Position numbers and translations under genes: made by a program. Shown in pieces: positions 23,550-31,132 of a stretch of 36,468 nt of DNA. The notes beneath the pieces were generated by a model. It saw only the letters and a list, made by a program, of their open reading frames with translations, searched no databases and was not told the origin of the DNA. Source of the DNA: Nitrospirota bacterium (GTDB lineage Bacteria > Nitrospirota > Thermodesulfovibrionia > Thermodesulfovibrionales > UBA9159); contig JAMCWJ010000060.1 in the NCBI GenBank assembly GCA_023475105.1, forward strand, positions 1-36,468, in the 5' to 3' direction. Within the stretch, counting starts at the first letter, position 1. The number at the start of each line of letters is the position of its first letter.

Positions 23550-25251
23550 TGTTCCCTCCGTTTTTTGAATTGTCCGCGGCTTTTATATCCACAATCCTTC
23601 CTTCAAAAAGATCTATCGCTTCTTTCACCAGCGGCTCAGCCAATATCTTTTCCTTCAATTCCCGTTTGCGGGGGACCTTTTTTTTTACCGTCTCGATCTT
23701 CACCGACACCTTCCTGCCGAGGACCTCCGAGGCCGCTTTCATCACGGCATCCAGGTTCTTCTTCACCGAATCGGCATGGATCTCCAGACCTCCGCTGAAG
23801 GTGGCGGTCAGGACATCGCCCTCCACAGCCAGTTCCGCCCCGGCCAGTTTCACCGACAGAAGATGGTTAAAGGATTCAAGTTTCTCCAGCAAAAGAGTCT
23901 GGAATTCGCCCTCCGCAGTCGACGCGTGCCCTGAATGGTCAGGTTCCGGAGGAGGCTGACTTCCCTCAGTCGCTTCCCCGGCCTCCGGGCCCTGGACTTC
24001 CGCATCGGGAAGTTCCCTGTCTGCTCGCACTCTCTGCACATTCCTTCTCGCTTCCTCCTTCCGGGGGATCGGGTCCACCGGGACTTCCTGCCTCTTCCGG
24101 GGCTGCCCCTGCTTCTCCGCAACAAAGGTCTCCAAGTGCGCGATCGCCTCCTGCACGGGTTTCAGGACATTCAGGAAACTCGCACGTATGAGCGCCATTT
24201 CGAGCGCCACCCTGGGCGAAAAGGCAACCCTCACTTCGGCCTCAGCCCTGATCATCTCCGAAAGCAGAAGGGTGAGATGGTCTTCCGATGCCGTTTCAAG
24301 AAGCTTTTTCATAGCGTCAAGTTCCGACTCGCTTGCATCCAGTATCTCCTCGGGTCTCGAGACAACCTTTGCCACGAGGAGGTCCCTGAAGAACTGCATC
24401 AGGTCTTTGGTAAAAGACTTCAGGTCCGTCCCTGTCTCCGTAAGGCTGTTTATCAGCCCGATCAATCGTTTTCTGTCTCCTCCGATGACGGCCTCGGCCA
24501 GTTCCGACAAGGCACTGAAATCGGCAATCCCCAGGAGATCCTTCACCTCCGACTCCTTTATATCCGAGGAAAAGGCCGAGACCTGGTCGAGAATGGTGAG
24601 GGAATCCCTCATGCCCCCCTCCGAGGCCCGGGCGATCAGTTCGACGGCGTTGTCGGATATGGTTATCCCTTCGGAGTCGGCTATCATCCTCAGCCTCTCC
24701 TTGATCTTGACGAGCGGGATCTTCCTGAAAGGCAGATGCTGACAGCGCGACAGTACCGTGGCAGGTATCTTTCTCGGGGCCGTGGTTGCCAGGACGAATA
24801 CCACATGGGAGGGCGGCTCCTCAAGGGTCTTAAGCAGGGCGTTGAAGGCCGGACCGGACAGCATATGGGCTTCATCGATGATATACACCTTGTACCGACC
24901 TCCGGCGGGCGCGTATTTCACTCTTTCCCTGAGGTCCCTGATATCATCCACACTGTTGTTCGAGGCGCCGTCTATTTCCATGACATCTACGGAAGAGCCG
25001 TCTGCGATTCCCCTGCAGGAGACGCAGACCCCGCAGGGAGAGGCGGTCGGCCCCTTCTCGCAGTTCAATGCCTTTGCCAGTATCCTCGCCGTGGATGTCT
25101 TCCCTACCCCCCTCGGACCTGAGAACAGATAGGCGTGAGCGATCCTTTTCTGCTCTATGGCATTGCTCAGGATGCGGCTTATCGGCTCCTGACCCACAAG
25201 GTCTTCGAAGCCCTGGGGCCTCCATTTTCTCGCCAATACAAGATAACTCAT
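23542..25251 (-). CDS. dnaX: DNA polymerase III subunit gamma/tau
   Basis: Clamp-loader ATPase, 569 residues. AAA+ features: P-loop GPRGVGKT (45-52), zinc module C64, C73, C76, C79, DEAH box (126-129) and the sensor region [18 protein letters not shown]. After the helical clamp-loader domain III come a charged linker rich in E, P and R (about residues 375-440) and a C-terminal tau-type domain. The sequence GTA AAA AAA AAG near codons 522-525 makes an A9 run (23678-23686 on the plus strand). Transcriptional or ribosomal slippage there would end the protein within about 10-15 codons in either alternative frame. The SRP RNA gene lies upstream, the usual neighbour of dnaX in some lineages. Confidence 0.97.
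   Translation of the reverse strand: MSYLVLARKWRPQGFEDLVGQEPISRILSNAIEQKRIAHAYLFSGPRGVGKTSTARILAKALNCEKGPTASPCGVCVSCRGIADGSSVDVMEIDGASNNSVDDIRDLRERVKYAPAGGRYKVYIIDEAHMLSGPAFNALLKTLEEPPSHVVFVLATTAPRKIPATVLSRCQHLPFRKIPLVKIKERLRMIADSEGITISDNAVELIARASEGGMRDSLTILDQVSAFSSDIKESEVKDLLGIADFSALSELAEAVIGGDRKRLIGLINSLTETGTDLKSFTKDLMQFFRDLLVAKVVSRPEEILDASESELDAMKKLLETASEDHLTLLLSEMIRAEAEVRVAFSPRVALEMALIRASFLNVLKPVQEAIAHLETFVAEKQGQPRKRQEVPVDPIPRKEEARRNVQRVRADRELPDAEVQGPEAGEATEGSQPPPEPDHSGHASTAEGEFQTLLLEKLESFNHLLSVKLAGAELAVEGDVLTATFSGGLEIHADSVKKNLDAVMKAASEVLGRKVSVKIETVKKKVPRKRELKEKILAEPLVKEAIDLFEGRIVDIKAADNSKNGGNNV
23678..23686 (-). promoter_or_regulatory. A9 slippage-prone run inside dnaX
   Basis: Nine adenines on the coding strand at codons 522-525. 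One extra A would lead to a TGA after about 14 codons; loss of one A leads to a TGA after about seven. Thermus dnaX uses an A9 run for transcriptional slippage to make gamma, but there it lies earlier in the protein. Whether this run is used is unknown. Confidence 0.4.
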
Positions 25252-25355
25252 ATTCTCTCAAATCCCGGAGCCCAAATAGCGATTGTTCGCAAACATGCAT
25301 TTGTGCGCAGACCGTAGTTCAATCTACCTTTTTCCGTCTTGCTGCAGCCGGAGAA

Positions 25356-25446
25356 CAACTTGCTGCGGCACACGGGATAAACGCTTACCGTTGCTTCCTT
25401 CCGGACCTGGCGGGGTTCACATCCTCCTGTTGCGCAGGGCCATTCC
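25356..25446 (-). ncRNA. ffs: Signal recognition particle RNA (small bacterial type)
   Basis: The minus strand contains the invariant SRP core GAACCCCGCCAGGTCCGGAA followed by GGAAGCAACGG, which forms the apical loop and symmetric/asymmetric loops bound by Ffh. Outer arms CCCTGCGCAACAGG and GTGTGCCGCAG pair to close the hairpin. The ends are estimated from pairing and may be off by several bases. It lies directly upstream of dnaX on the same strand. Confidence 0.94.
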
Positions 25447-25479
25447 CCAGCTGCAGAAAAACAGAAAAATCGGTCCATT

Positions 25480-25485
25480 ATTCTA
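25480..25485 (-). promoter_or_regulatory. -10 element candidate for the SRP RNA
   Basis: TAGAAT on the minus strand, about 34 bases before the estimated RNA 5' end. No good -35 hexamer was found, so this is tentative. Confidence 0.35.
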
Positions 25486-25512
25486 GCACATACTCGGCAC
25501 GATTTGGCACAT

Positions 25513-25698
25513 TCAGGACGATACATCAAAATCATCCATTATCGCGAGGAGTTCTTTCCATTCGAGCGACGGCAGGCTGAGCGCCCGGGTCCGGATAATC
25601 GTATCGATCGCCTCACTCCTGTCCGTTCTTTCAGAGGCGCGGTAGAACGGCGGCATCACGGAAAAGGCGCGCTCCGTGTAAACGCGTATCGGATTCAC
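25513..25698 (-). CDS. Small hypothetical protein coupled to the GGDEF gene
   Basis: A 61-residue frame whose GTG start overlaps the stop of the diguanylate cyclase gene (GTGA). It is not a recognised family. The composition is protein-like, with a mixed charged and hydrophobic C-terminal half (SLPSLEWKELLAIMDDFDV), and it ends 67 bases before the SRP RNA. No ribosome-binding site is visible, so expression would depend on translational coupling. It could equally be a chance frame or the tail of the GGDEF protein split off by a frameshift. Confidence 0.4.
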   Translation of the reverse strand: MNPIRVYTERAFSVMPPFYRASERTDRSEAIDTIIRTRALSLPSLEWKELLAIMDDFDVSS

Positions 25699-26975
25699 GA
25701 AAGGAGCAAGGGAACGGCTACGGGAAAGCGACGTCCCTTCCCTGAGTGCTTTTCCTCGTAGACGAGATTGTCGGCGTGCCTTATCAGGTCCTCCGAGGTA
25801 CTACCGTCTTCGGGATAGACGGAGAAACCGATGCTCATGCCCGTACCCGGGGGAAGACCTGCCCATAAAGACACGGTCGCTTTCCGCATCTTTTTGATCA
25901 CGCCGACCGCATCCTTCCTGCCGGTCTCGGGAAGGAGGATCGCAAATTCGTCACCGCCGTATCTGCATACATAATCGGTAGCCCTCACTACTTCTCTCAT
26001 TATTCCGGCGACGGACCTCAACACCTCATCGCCCTTCAGGTGACCGAGGGTGTCGTTTATCGTCTTGAAGTTGTCGAGGTCGAACATGACAAAAGAAAGG
26101 AAATGCCCGTGTCTCGCCGCCCTTTCGATTTCCGCATCGAAAGTGTTTATCATGAACCTGCGGTTGTACGCCCCAGTCACTTCGTCCATGATGGACATCC
26201 CGTGGAGTTTTTCGGTGAAAAGGGCGTTTTCGACGGCAAGCGCGCCCACATTCGCGATGATGTTGACGATGTCGAGAAAGTCCTTTCCGAAGATGTTCTC
26301 CTTCTCAAAGAAAATCTCGAGCACCCCGAGTATGCGGTCACTGCGAAGCAGAGGTACGGCCGCATAGGAACGGTAATCGTACAGCGCAGTGATCTGTCTC
26401 CACTGGGAGAAATACTCGTCGCTGTATACGTCGTCGACCAAAAGAGGCATCCTGTTGACAACGGCCGTTCCTGCGGGGATGTTGCCGATGGGGAACTCGA
26501 AATCGCCTTTTATCATATCGATATATTTTTCCGAAATGTTATATGCGGAGGCGAGCCTGAGCTTCGTGCTTTCTTCGTCCAGCAGATAAAGCCTCGCGAA
26601 TTTTACATGAGGCAATATGCCCGCTCTGTAAGCCAGAAGGTTGCAGGTTTTCTGGAAATCTCCGGTCGTGAGAAAGAGACTCGCCTCGCTAAGGAGGGCT
26701 ATCTCCCTTCCCTTCTGGCGAAGCTTGTCTTCGAGAATCTCTCTCTTTCTGATATGAAGTTGTTTTGCGTCACCGAGGCCGCGTATCTGAGTCTGGAAGA
26801 CGTCAATCTGCCGTTTCTTCAGAATGATCTCGTCCTGAAGGGCCTTGAGCCGCTCTTTGTTCGCTCCTTTCTGCTCGGAGCGTCCGCTCAGCCTCCCCCT
26901 TCGGTAACTCAGGACCGCGACGCCGACCACTGCCAAGACACATACGCCGACAAGAATAAAAAACATACTACACAT
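25695..26975 (-). CDS. Membrane-anchored GAF-GGDEF diguanylate cyclase
   Basis: A protein of about 426 residues that should make cyclic di-GMP. It has one N-terminal membrane helix (MFFILVGVCVLAVVGVAVL), a coiled coil to about residue 80, a GAF sensor domain (about 90-245) and a GGDEF domain (about 255-415). The active-site motif YGGDEF is intact, and the product-inhibition I-site RATD sits exactly five residues before it, so feedback control is expected. Metal and substrate residues in FVMFDLDNFKTINDTLGHLKGDEVL are also present. The frame opens at a GTG (26984), but the ATG at 26975 is preferred because GAGGTG lies six bases upstream. That site falls at the edge of the repeats at 26994-27077. 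The GAF ligand is unknown. Confidence 0.95.
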   Translation of the reverse strand: MCSMFFILVGVCVLAVVGVAVLSYRRGRLSGRSEQKGANKERLKALQDEIILKKRQIDVFQTQIRGLGDAKQLHIRKREILEDKLRQKGREIALLSEASLFLTTGDFQKTCNLLAYRAGILPHVKFARLYLLDEESTKLRLASAYNISEKYIDMIKGDFEFPIGNIPAGTAVVNRMPLLVDDVYSDEYFSQWRQITALYDYRSYAAVPLLRSDRILGVLEIFFEKENIFGKDFLDIVNIIANVGALAVENALFTEKLHGMSIMDEVTGAYNRRFMINTFDAEIERAARHGHFLSFVMFDLDNFKTINDTLGHLKGDEVLRSVAGIMREVVRATDYVCRYGGDEFAILLPETGRKDAVGVIKKMRKATVSLWAGLPPGTGMSIGFSVYPEDGSTSEDLIRHADNLVYEEKHSGKGRRFPVAVPLLLS

Positions 26976-26993
26976 GTAACGCACCTCGTTTGT

Positions 26994-27077
26994 GCGGCAC
27001 TATCGGCAAAGCACTGAATTTCTTGTAGGAAAGGAGGCGGCCGCTTATAGGCAAAACACCGGCTTTCCTGTAAGAAA
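26994..27077. repeat. Two imperfect direct repeats of about 40 bases
   Basis: Unit A (26994-27032) and unit B (27037-27077) share GCGGC, then a TAT-GGCAAA-CAC core, and end in TTTC-TGTA-GAAA. They lie between the response regulator and the GGDEF gene. CTCGTTTG followed by YGC also recurs at about 26986 and 27100, suggesting a larger degenerate unit. No protein is assigned. The 186-base gap holds nothing else that is recognised. Confidence 0.6.
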
Positions 27078-27170
27078 TGCGCCCACGAACCTCCCCAGCT
27101 CGTTTGCGCATGAGTGCCTTGACGATTCGAACAGGGTTTAAGCGCTCTAGCCTCCTCTCTGAACGCGGCT

Positions 27171-27575
27171 TCAGCGTTCCAGCCAGCGTTCCAAAGCAGA
27201 TAGTACATCCCTTCCGAACCGGTCTATGTCAAAGGCCTTTTGGAGAAAACCGTTCGCGCCGGCGTCGTAAGACTCTTTCTTATCCGCTTCCAGAAGGGAA
27301 TTGGTCAGTATGACCACTGTGATGTTTTTCAGACGCTCGTCAGCTCGTATCCTCCGCAGTGTATCGATTCCGCCCATACCCGGCATTTTCAGGTCAAGGA
27401 GTATCAGCGAGGGCAGGTCGTCTTCTTTTCGCAGAAGTTCAAGCGCGGCCTCTCCGTGCAGCACCGCCTCGACCTTCACCTCGAACCCCGACTTTGACAG
27501 AACCCTTTTTGTCATCTCCGTGTCGTCGGGATCGTCGTCGACAATCAAAATCTTATGCCTCATCGTAGTATTCAT
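27171..27575 (-). CDS. CheY-like single-domain response regulator
   Basis: A receiver domain with no output domain, about 134 residues. It has the acidic triad DDD (13-15), the phospho-acceptor aspartate D61 in LILLDLKMPGMGG, the switch threonine in VVILTNS and the conserved lysine in GFLQKAF. The sequence is of the Rcp1-like type often paired with PAS or phytochrome-like histidine kinases. The ATG at 27575 lies nine bases after the stop of a broken PAS-kinase remnant, and no ribosome-binding site is seen, so it was probably once translated in coupling with an intact kinase. It has now lost its cognate kinase locally. Confidence 0.92.
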   Translation of the reverse strand: MNTTMRHKILIVDDDPDDTEMTKRVLSKSGFEVKVEAVLHGEAALELLRKEDDLPSLILLDLKMPGMGGIDTLRRIRADERLKNITVVILTNSLLEADKKESYDAGANGFLQKAFDIDRFGRDVLSALERWLER

Positions 27576-27583
27576 CAATCAGT

Positions 27584-28022
27584 TCAATGTAAAAAAGAAC
27601 GCCGCCCCTCTTCCTGTCTCACCCTCTGCCCAAACTTTCCCTCTGAGGCGGCGGCTGTCCTTTCCCTCACTTTAATTTCGAGTTCGCCGTGAGACCTGCG
27701 CAACATCTCTTCAGAGCGTTTTTGGTCGGTCAGGTCGGTAATAACGACGCATACCTGAGCCTCTTCCATTCTTTGTCAGTTCCTCCGCGTTCTCCTCGAA
27801 GGAAATGAATACGCCCGGTTCGAACTGGATGGCGCCTCGTACCAGGAATTCCACCGCGAGCAGGGTCTTGCCGCAACCCGCGCTGCCGCTCACCAGTGTG
27901 GGACGGTCCTTCGGGAGTCCGCTTTGTGTGATCTCGTCCAGGCCGTTTATTCCGGTCGGCATTTTGGGAAGTGATGACATCCTCGATTCGGAGCCCGTCT
28001 CTCTCGCCACATTCGTCTTCAC
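27584..28022 (-). pseudogene. kaiC::PAS-histidine-kinase deletion scar
   Basis: The first part encodes the N terminus of a KaiC-family ATPase: LPKMPTGINGLDEITQSGLP, the P-loop GSAGCGKT, LAVEFLVRGA and FISFEENAEELTKN. At about 27765-27773 similarity to KaiC stops. A different frame then carries VVITDLTDQKRSEEMLRRSH and LEIKVRERTA, the PAS-linker and coiled-coil entry of a histidine kinase, which itself breaks off before the kinase domain and ends at 27584. KaiC is normally about 500 residues, so most of kaiC and the N-terminal part of the kinase gene were lost in one deletion, with a second truncation at the kinase end. The GTG at 28022 or the ATG at 27980 could be the original start. Confidence 0.85.
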
Positions 28023-28143
28023 CCCGAATATGTGAGCTGATTGTCCGTCAAATTTAGCTCATTTTAGCACACTTTTTTCAAAAAAAACTTTGGCAATAAG
28101 AGACAGCAATACGACTCTGCAATAGCTCCGCGGCCGTCCAGGG

Positions 28144-29472
28144 TCATGCCGTGATCTTCGACGGTTTTCCCATGCTGAAGAAATCAACTATGTAGATGAA
28201 TACGCCGGTCACAACACCCCAGCCCGAGACCCACATCACTGCGTACCAGAGCTTCATATAGTCCTGAGTCGTGAGATAGTCCATACCCAGTATTCTCTGA
28301 AGATAGGACTGAACAACCCCCGCTATCCCGAGCGCCAGGACCATGAAAAATATGGAGAAAACCATCAGCCGCAGCGCCACGAGGCTGCGTCCGTGGCCTT
28401 TGAGGCTGACTCCCCTTATCCTGGGAACCGCAAAGTATATCATGGTGAGGTTTATCATTACGTAGGCGCCGAAGAAGGCGAAATGGCCGTGGGAGGCGGT
28501 CACCTGTGTCCCGTGGGTCCACTTGTTGATCTGAGGCAGCGTATGCGCAAATCCCCAGACACCGGCCCCCAGGAAGTGCATGACGGCGGACCCAACGGCC
28601 CAGTAGAGTGGGATCCTGTTTTCTATCTCTATCCTCTTCTCCCTCACGTCCCTCAAGGTGTCGATTACCATGAACAGGATAGGCAGAGGCTCGAGGGCAC
28701 TGAATATTCCGCCGACCCAGAACCAGTATTTAGGGGTCCCGATCCAGTAGTAGTGGTGCCCTGTTCCGGCAATGCCGGTAAAGAGCACGAGGCCCACCTC
28801 TACATAAAGCCATTTTTCCACCAGTTCCCTGTCCACGCCGGTCAGCTTCAGGAGGATGAAGGCTATGATGGCGCCGGCAACGAGTTCCCAGGCGCCCTCG
28901 ACCCAGAGGTGGATGACCCACCACCACCAGTAGTACTGTGTCGAAAGGTTTCTCACGAAGAAGACGCCGAAGAGGAACAGCAGGGCGAGCATCACCAGAC
29001 CCCCGAGCAGCACCCCCTGGATCACCGTCCACTTCTTCGTCTTCATCATGGTCATGAAGATGTTGAAGAGGAAGATCAGCGCAACAATGACAATGCCGAA
29101 TTTCAATACCGTGGGCTGCTCAAGAAAAGGCATGCCCCAGGACCAGCCGGCAAGGTATCCGATGATTGCAGCAACCCCGATGGCAACAAAACAGTAGAGC
29201 TGGATAGCTGCAAGCCGGGGGCTGTATATATCGGTTTCTGCCTCTTCGGGCACAAGGTAATACGTTCCGCCCATAAATCCGATGAGGAGCCAGATGACGA
29301 GAAGATTCATGTGTATCGCACGGGAGGTGTTGAAGGGGATGAAATTGATCAGCGGGTCGTAGTCCCATACATATTTGGCGCCTGTTATCAGGCCGAAGAT
29401 TACCTGCAGACCGAACAGGAGCGTGGCAGCGACAAAATACTGATACGCGATTTTCTGTGTTTCGTATTTCAT
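28144..29472 (-). CDS. norB: Nitric oxide reductase large subunit NorB
   Basis: A 442-residue haem-copper oxidase-family subunit with about 12 membrane helices that reduces two NO to N2O. Haem and non-haem iron ligands are in HMNLLVIWL, HLWVEGAWEL, TGHHYYW and the HGHFAFFGAY block. The glutamates characteristic of cNOR are kept in WVEGAWE and FSALEPLP. There is no N-terminal quinol-oxidase-like extension, so it is the cytochrome c-dependent type, matching the adjacent NorC. GAGGAGGT lies seven bases before the ATG and overlaps the end of norC. No norQ or norD is present on this side. The role may be respiration or NO detoxification. Confidence 0.97.
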   Translation of the reverse strand: MKYETQKIAYQYFVAATLLFGLQVIFGLITGAKYVWDYDPLINFIPFNTSRAIHMNLLVIWLLIGFMGGTYYLVPEEAETDIYSPRLAAIQLYCFVAIGVAAIIGYLAGWSWGMPFLEQPTVLKFGIVIVALIFLFNIFMTMMKTKKWTVIQGVLLGGLVMLALLFLFGVFFVRNLSTQYYWWWWVIHLWVEGAWELVAGAIIAFILLKLTGVDRELVEKWLYVEVGLVLFTGIAGTGHHYYWIGTPKYWFWVGGIFSALEPLPILFMVIDTLRDVREKRIEIENRIPLYWAVGSAVMHFLGAGVWGFAHTLPQINKWTHGTQVTASHGHFAFFGAYVMINLTMIYFAVPRIRGVSLKGHGRSLVALRLMVFSIFFMVLALGIAGVVQSYLQRILGMDYLTTQDYMKLWYAVMWVSGWGVVTGVFIYIVDFFSMGKPSKITA

Positions 29473-29485
29473 TTTAATGACCTCC

Positions 29486-30160
29486 TCATTGCAGGCTCGA
29501 AAGAAAATCTACGAGATCCTTCATGTCTTTCGGAGAAAGCTTGGCGAAACTCGGCATAGGAGAGTCGGGGAAGTGGGACTTGGGGTTTTCAAGCTGCTGT
29601 TGTATCCATTCCGGGGTCCTTTTGCCTCCCACATGCGTCAGATCGGGCCCTATGTCTCCTCCTACCCCGCTCAGCTTGTGACATGCCGAACATCCCTGGG
29701 CCTTGAAGACCGCCTCGCCCGGCATCTGAGAAGGACCGGCGGCTGCGACTGCCATCGGCTTCGGGGGCCAGTTGTTCGTGTCTATGCCGTTCACCCAACT
29801 GAGGAAGGCGACAAGATTCCCGATCTCTTCATCCTTGAGATGGAGGTTAGGCATCCTCCTCTTGGCGGGCCAGACCTTATGCGGGTCTTTCAAAAACTGT
29901 CTTGTCCATTCAGGGTCCCGCCTCGACATGACCTTTGTAAGATCGGGTGCATAATAGCCGCCGATGCCGAGGATAGTGTGGCAGTCATTGCAGTTATACC
30001 GCTGCCATGTCCACTTTCCGTTGGCAACCTCGTCGCTCAACTTCTCTTCATGGGTCCTCTCCGGCATCTTCGAGATTGAGTCGTAGGTGAGCCCGAGAAA
30101 AATTACCGCTGAGATGACTGTACCCCAAATAAAGATTGCTCTGCCTTGTGAGAGTGTCAT
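29486..30160 (-). CDS. norC: Nitric oxide reductase cytochrome c subunit NorC, diheme
   Basis: A membrane-anchored cytochrome c of 224 residues with an N-terminal helix (AIFIWGTVISAVIFLGL) used as an anchor. The first haem site is CNDCH (57-61) with the NorC-typical surroundings RYNCNDCHTILGIGGYYAPDL and a methionine ligand in RRMPNL. After a proline/alanine linker (about 130-148) comes a second cytochrome c domain with CSACH (157-161) and SPMPSF. Ordinary NorC has about 150 residues and one haem, so this is a NorC-cytochrome c fusion. It lies 13 bases ahead of norB and has AGGGGG before its ATG. The second haem probably takes up electrons or replaces a soluble donor. Confidence 0.94.
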   Translation of the reverse strand: MTLSQGRAIFIWGTVISAVIFLGLTYDSISKMPERTHEEKLSDEVANGKWTWQRYNCNDCHTILGIGGYYAPDLTKVMSRRDPEWTRQFLKDPHKVWPAKRRMPNLHLKDEEIGNLVAFLSWVNGIDTNNWPPKPMAVAAAGPSQMPGEAVFKAQGCSACHKLSGVGGDIGPDLTHVGGKRTPEWIQQQLENPKSHFPDSPMPSFAKLSPKDMKDLVDFLSSLQ

Positions 30161-30169
30161 ATTTCCCCC

Positions 30170-30457
30170 TTATGAGGTCAGGTTACTGAATGAGAATGGC
30201 TTTTCACATGCCCGCCTTTCCTGTCTCAGCAGTGCATCCCCGGCGTCCAGCTCTTTGAAGTATCTTTGCCTGAATTCGGCGCACTTCGCGAGTTCATGAC
30301 CGAACCATCTCCCGAGTTTATCGCTGGGAGCTACTTCCCTGAACCACAGACGTACCTTCGCCTCATCCTTTTTTATCCCCCGGGGCCGCATCCTGCGACG
30401 AGCACCCGGTAGCCGTCTTCCGCGCCAGGTTTCTCATATCCTTTTTACCTTCAGCAT
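30170..30457 (-). pseudogene. DUF488 family gene broken by two small deletions
   Basis: The intact 3' part encodes RPRGIKKDEAKVRLWFREVAPSDKLGRWFGHE and FRQRYFKEL, the typical second half of DUF488 proteins (about 120 residues). The ATG at 30457 starts MLKVKRI in the same frame, but a TGA follows at once. The missing middle, EDGYRVLV, is present in another frame. Adding two bases after ATAT and one base after GTCG restores a full DUF488 protein. The two lesions sum to three bases, so frame is regained but the stop and about 14 wrong codons remain. It is first in the norCB transcript, nine bases before norC. A sequencing error is possible but would have to occur twice. Confidence 0.8.
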
Positions 30458-30471
30458 CGTTCTCTTTCATC

Positions 30472-30499
30472 AATTTATCACACTTCCTCCCCGTGTCAA
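30472..30499 (-). promoter_or_regulatory. Promoter for the DUF488-norC-norB operon
   Basis: Minus-strand TTGACA (30494-30499), 16-base spacer, TAAATT (30472-30477). The start of transcription would be near 30465, just ahead of the DUF488 ATG at 30457. No FNR-, NorR- or NsrR-type operator was recognised around it. Confidence 0.6.
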
Positions 30500-30549
30500 G
30501 ACGTCACCTGCTTACTATTTTCAGTTTCGCAACTTGACTCAGTCGAGTG

Positions 30550-30579
30550 TTGACAAAATTGGCTGTGATCTGTTACTGT
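30550..30579 (+). promoter_or_regulatory. Promoter for fur
   Basis: Perfect TTGACA (30550-30555), an 18-base spacer and TACTGT preceded by TGT, an extended -10 form (30571-30579). The Fur box at 30581-30599 starts two bases further on and would cover the transcription start. Confidence 0.5.
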
Positions 30580-30580
30580 T

Positions 30581-30599
30581 GATAACTGTTATCATTATC
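30581..30599 (+). promoter_or_regulatory. Fur box upstream of fur
   Basis: GATAACTGTTATCATTATC matches the 19-base Fur consensus GATAATGATAATCATTATC at 15 positions. It ends 12 bases before the fur ATG, which fits autoregulation. Confidence 0.72.
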
Positions 30600-30611
30600 T
30601 GGTCTTCTTTT

Positions 30612-31043
30612 ATGACAATAATCAAGGCAAAAGATATCCTCAGAAATTACCTTAGAGAGAAGGGATTACGTAATACCAGACAACGGGAAGTAATTTTTGA
30701 CGCCTTCTTTTCTGCCGACAAACATATTACCGTAGAAGGACTTTTTAACTTCATAAAGAGGAAGAATCCTGGAATAGGCTATGCAACTGTTCACCGCAAT
30801 TTGACTTTGCTCTGCCAATCCGGCCTGGCTGATGAAATCAAGATAGGCACAAATAAGACCAGATACGAGCCCAAATTCGGACGGGAGCACCATGACCATC
30901 TTATCTGCATAAAGTGTGGGAGGTTCATCGAGGTCACTGACGGTAAGATTGAAAGACTTCAGGACAAGCTGGCGGAGGCTAATGAGTTCATTCCCGTTCG
31001 GCATAAGCTGGAGATATACGGCATTTGCAGAGACTGTAAATAA
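30612..31043 (+). CDS. fur: Ferric uptake regulator Fur
   Basis: A 143-residue Fur-family repressor. The N-terminal winged helix has RNTRQREVIFDAFF and GIGYATVHRNLTLLCQSGL. The metal-sensing part has HHDH (93-96) and the structural zinc cysteines C99, C102, C139 and C142. A frame extends upstream to 30534, but that extension crosses the promoter and Fur box, so the ATG at 30612 is chosen. Fur rather than Zur, Mnt or PerR is favoured by its place directly before a Fur-boxed feoA-feoA-feoB operon. The gene is visibly more AT-rich than its neighbours. Confidence 0.93.
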   Translation: MTIIKAKDILRNYLREKGLRNTRQREVIFDAFFSADKHITVEGLFNFIKRKNPGIGYATVHRNLTLLCQSGLADEIKIGTNKTRYEPKFGREHHDHLICIKCGRFIEVTDGKIERLQDKLAEANEFIPVRHKLEIYGICRDCK

Positions 31044-31059
31044 TTTTTTGCCACAGTAA

Positions 31060-31074
31060 TGATAATGCATCTCA
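31060..31074 (+). promoter_or_regulatory. Fur box ahead of the channel/feo operon
   Basis: TGATAATGCATCTCA fits the 7-1-7 Fur inverted repeat with a perfect left half (TGATAAT) and four of seven matches on the right. A longer imperfect palindrome, AATGATAATGCATCTCATT, surrounds it. It lies 59 bases before the channel gene. Confidence 0.6.
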
Positions 31075-31132
31075 TTACTATGACAGGTGAGAGGAGGTAT
31101 TTAGGAAATGGAATTGCGAAAGGAGGAAATAG

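Noticed and set aside
28393..29559. A 388-codon plus-strand frame
   Set aside because: Antisense to norB. Its length comes from codon bias in the membrane-protein gene; no recognisable domain.
30534..30611. N-terminal extension of Fur to an upstream start
   Set aside because: The extension would translate the promoter and Fur box and adds a hydrophobic stretch foreign to Fur; the ATG at 30612 gives the normal N terminus.
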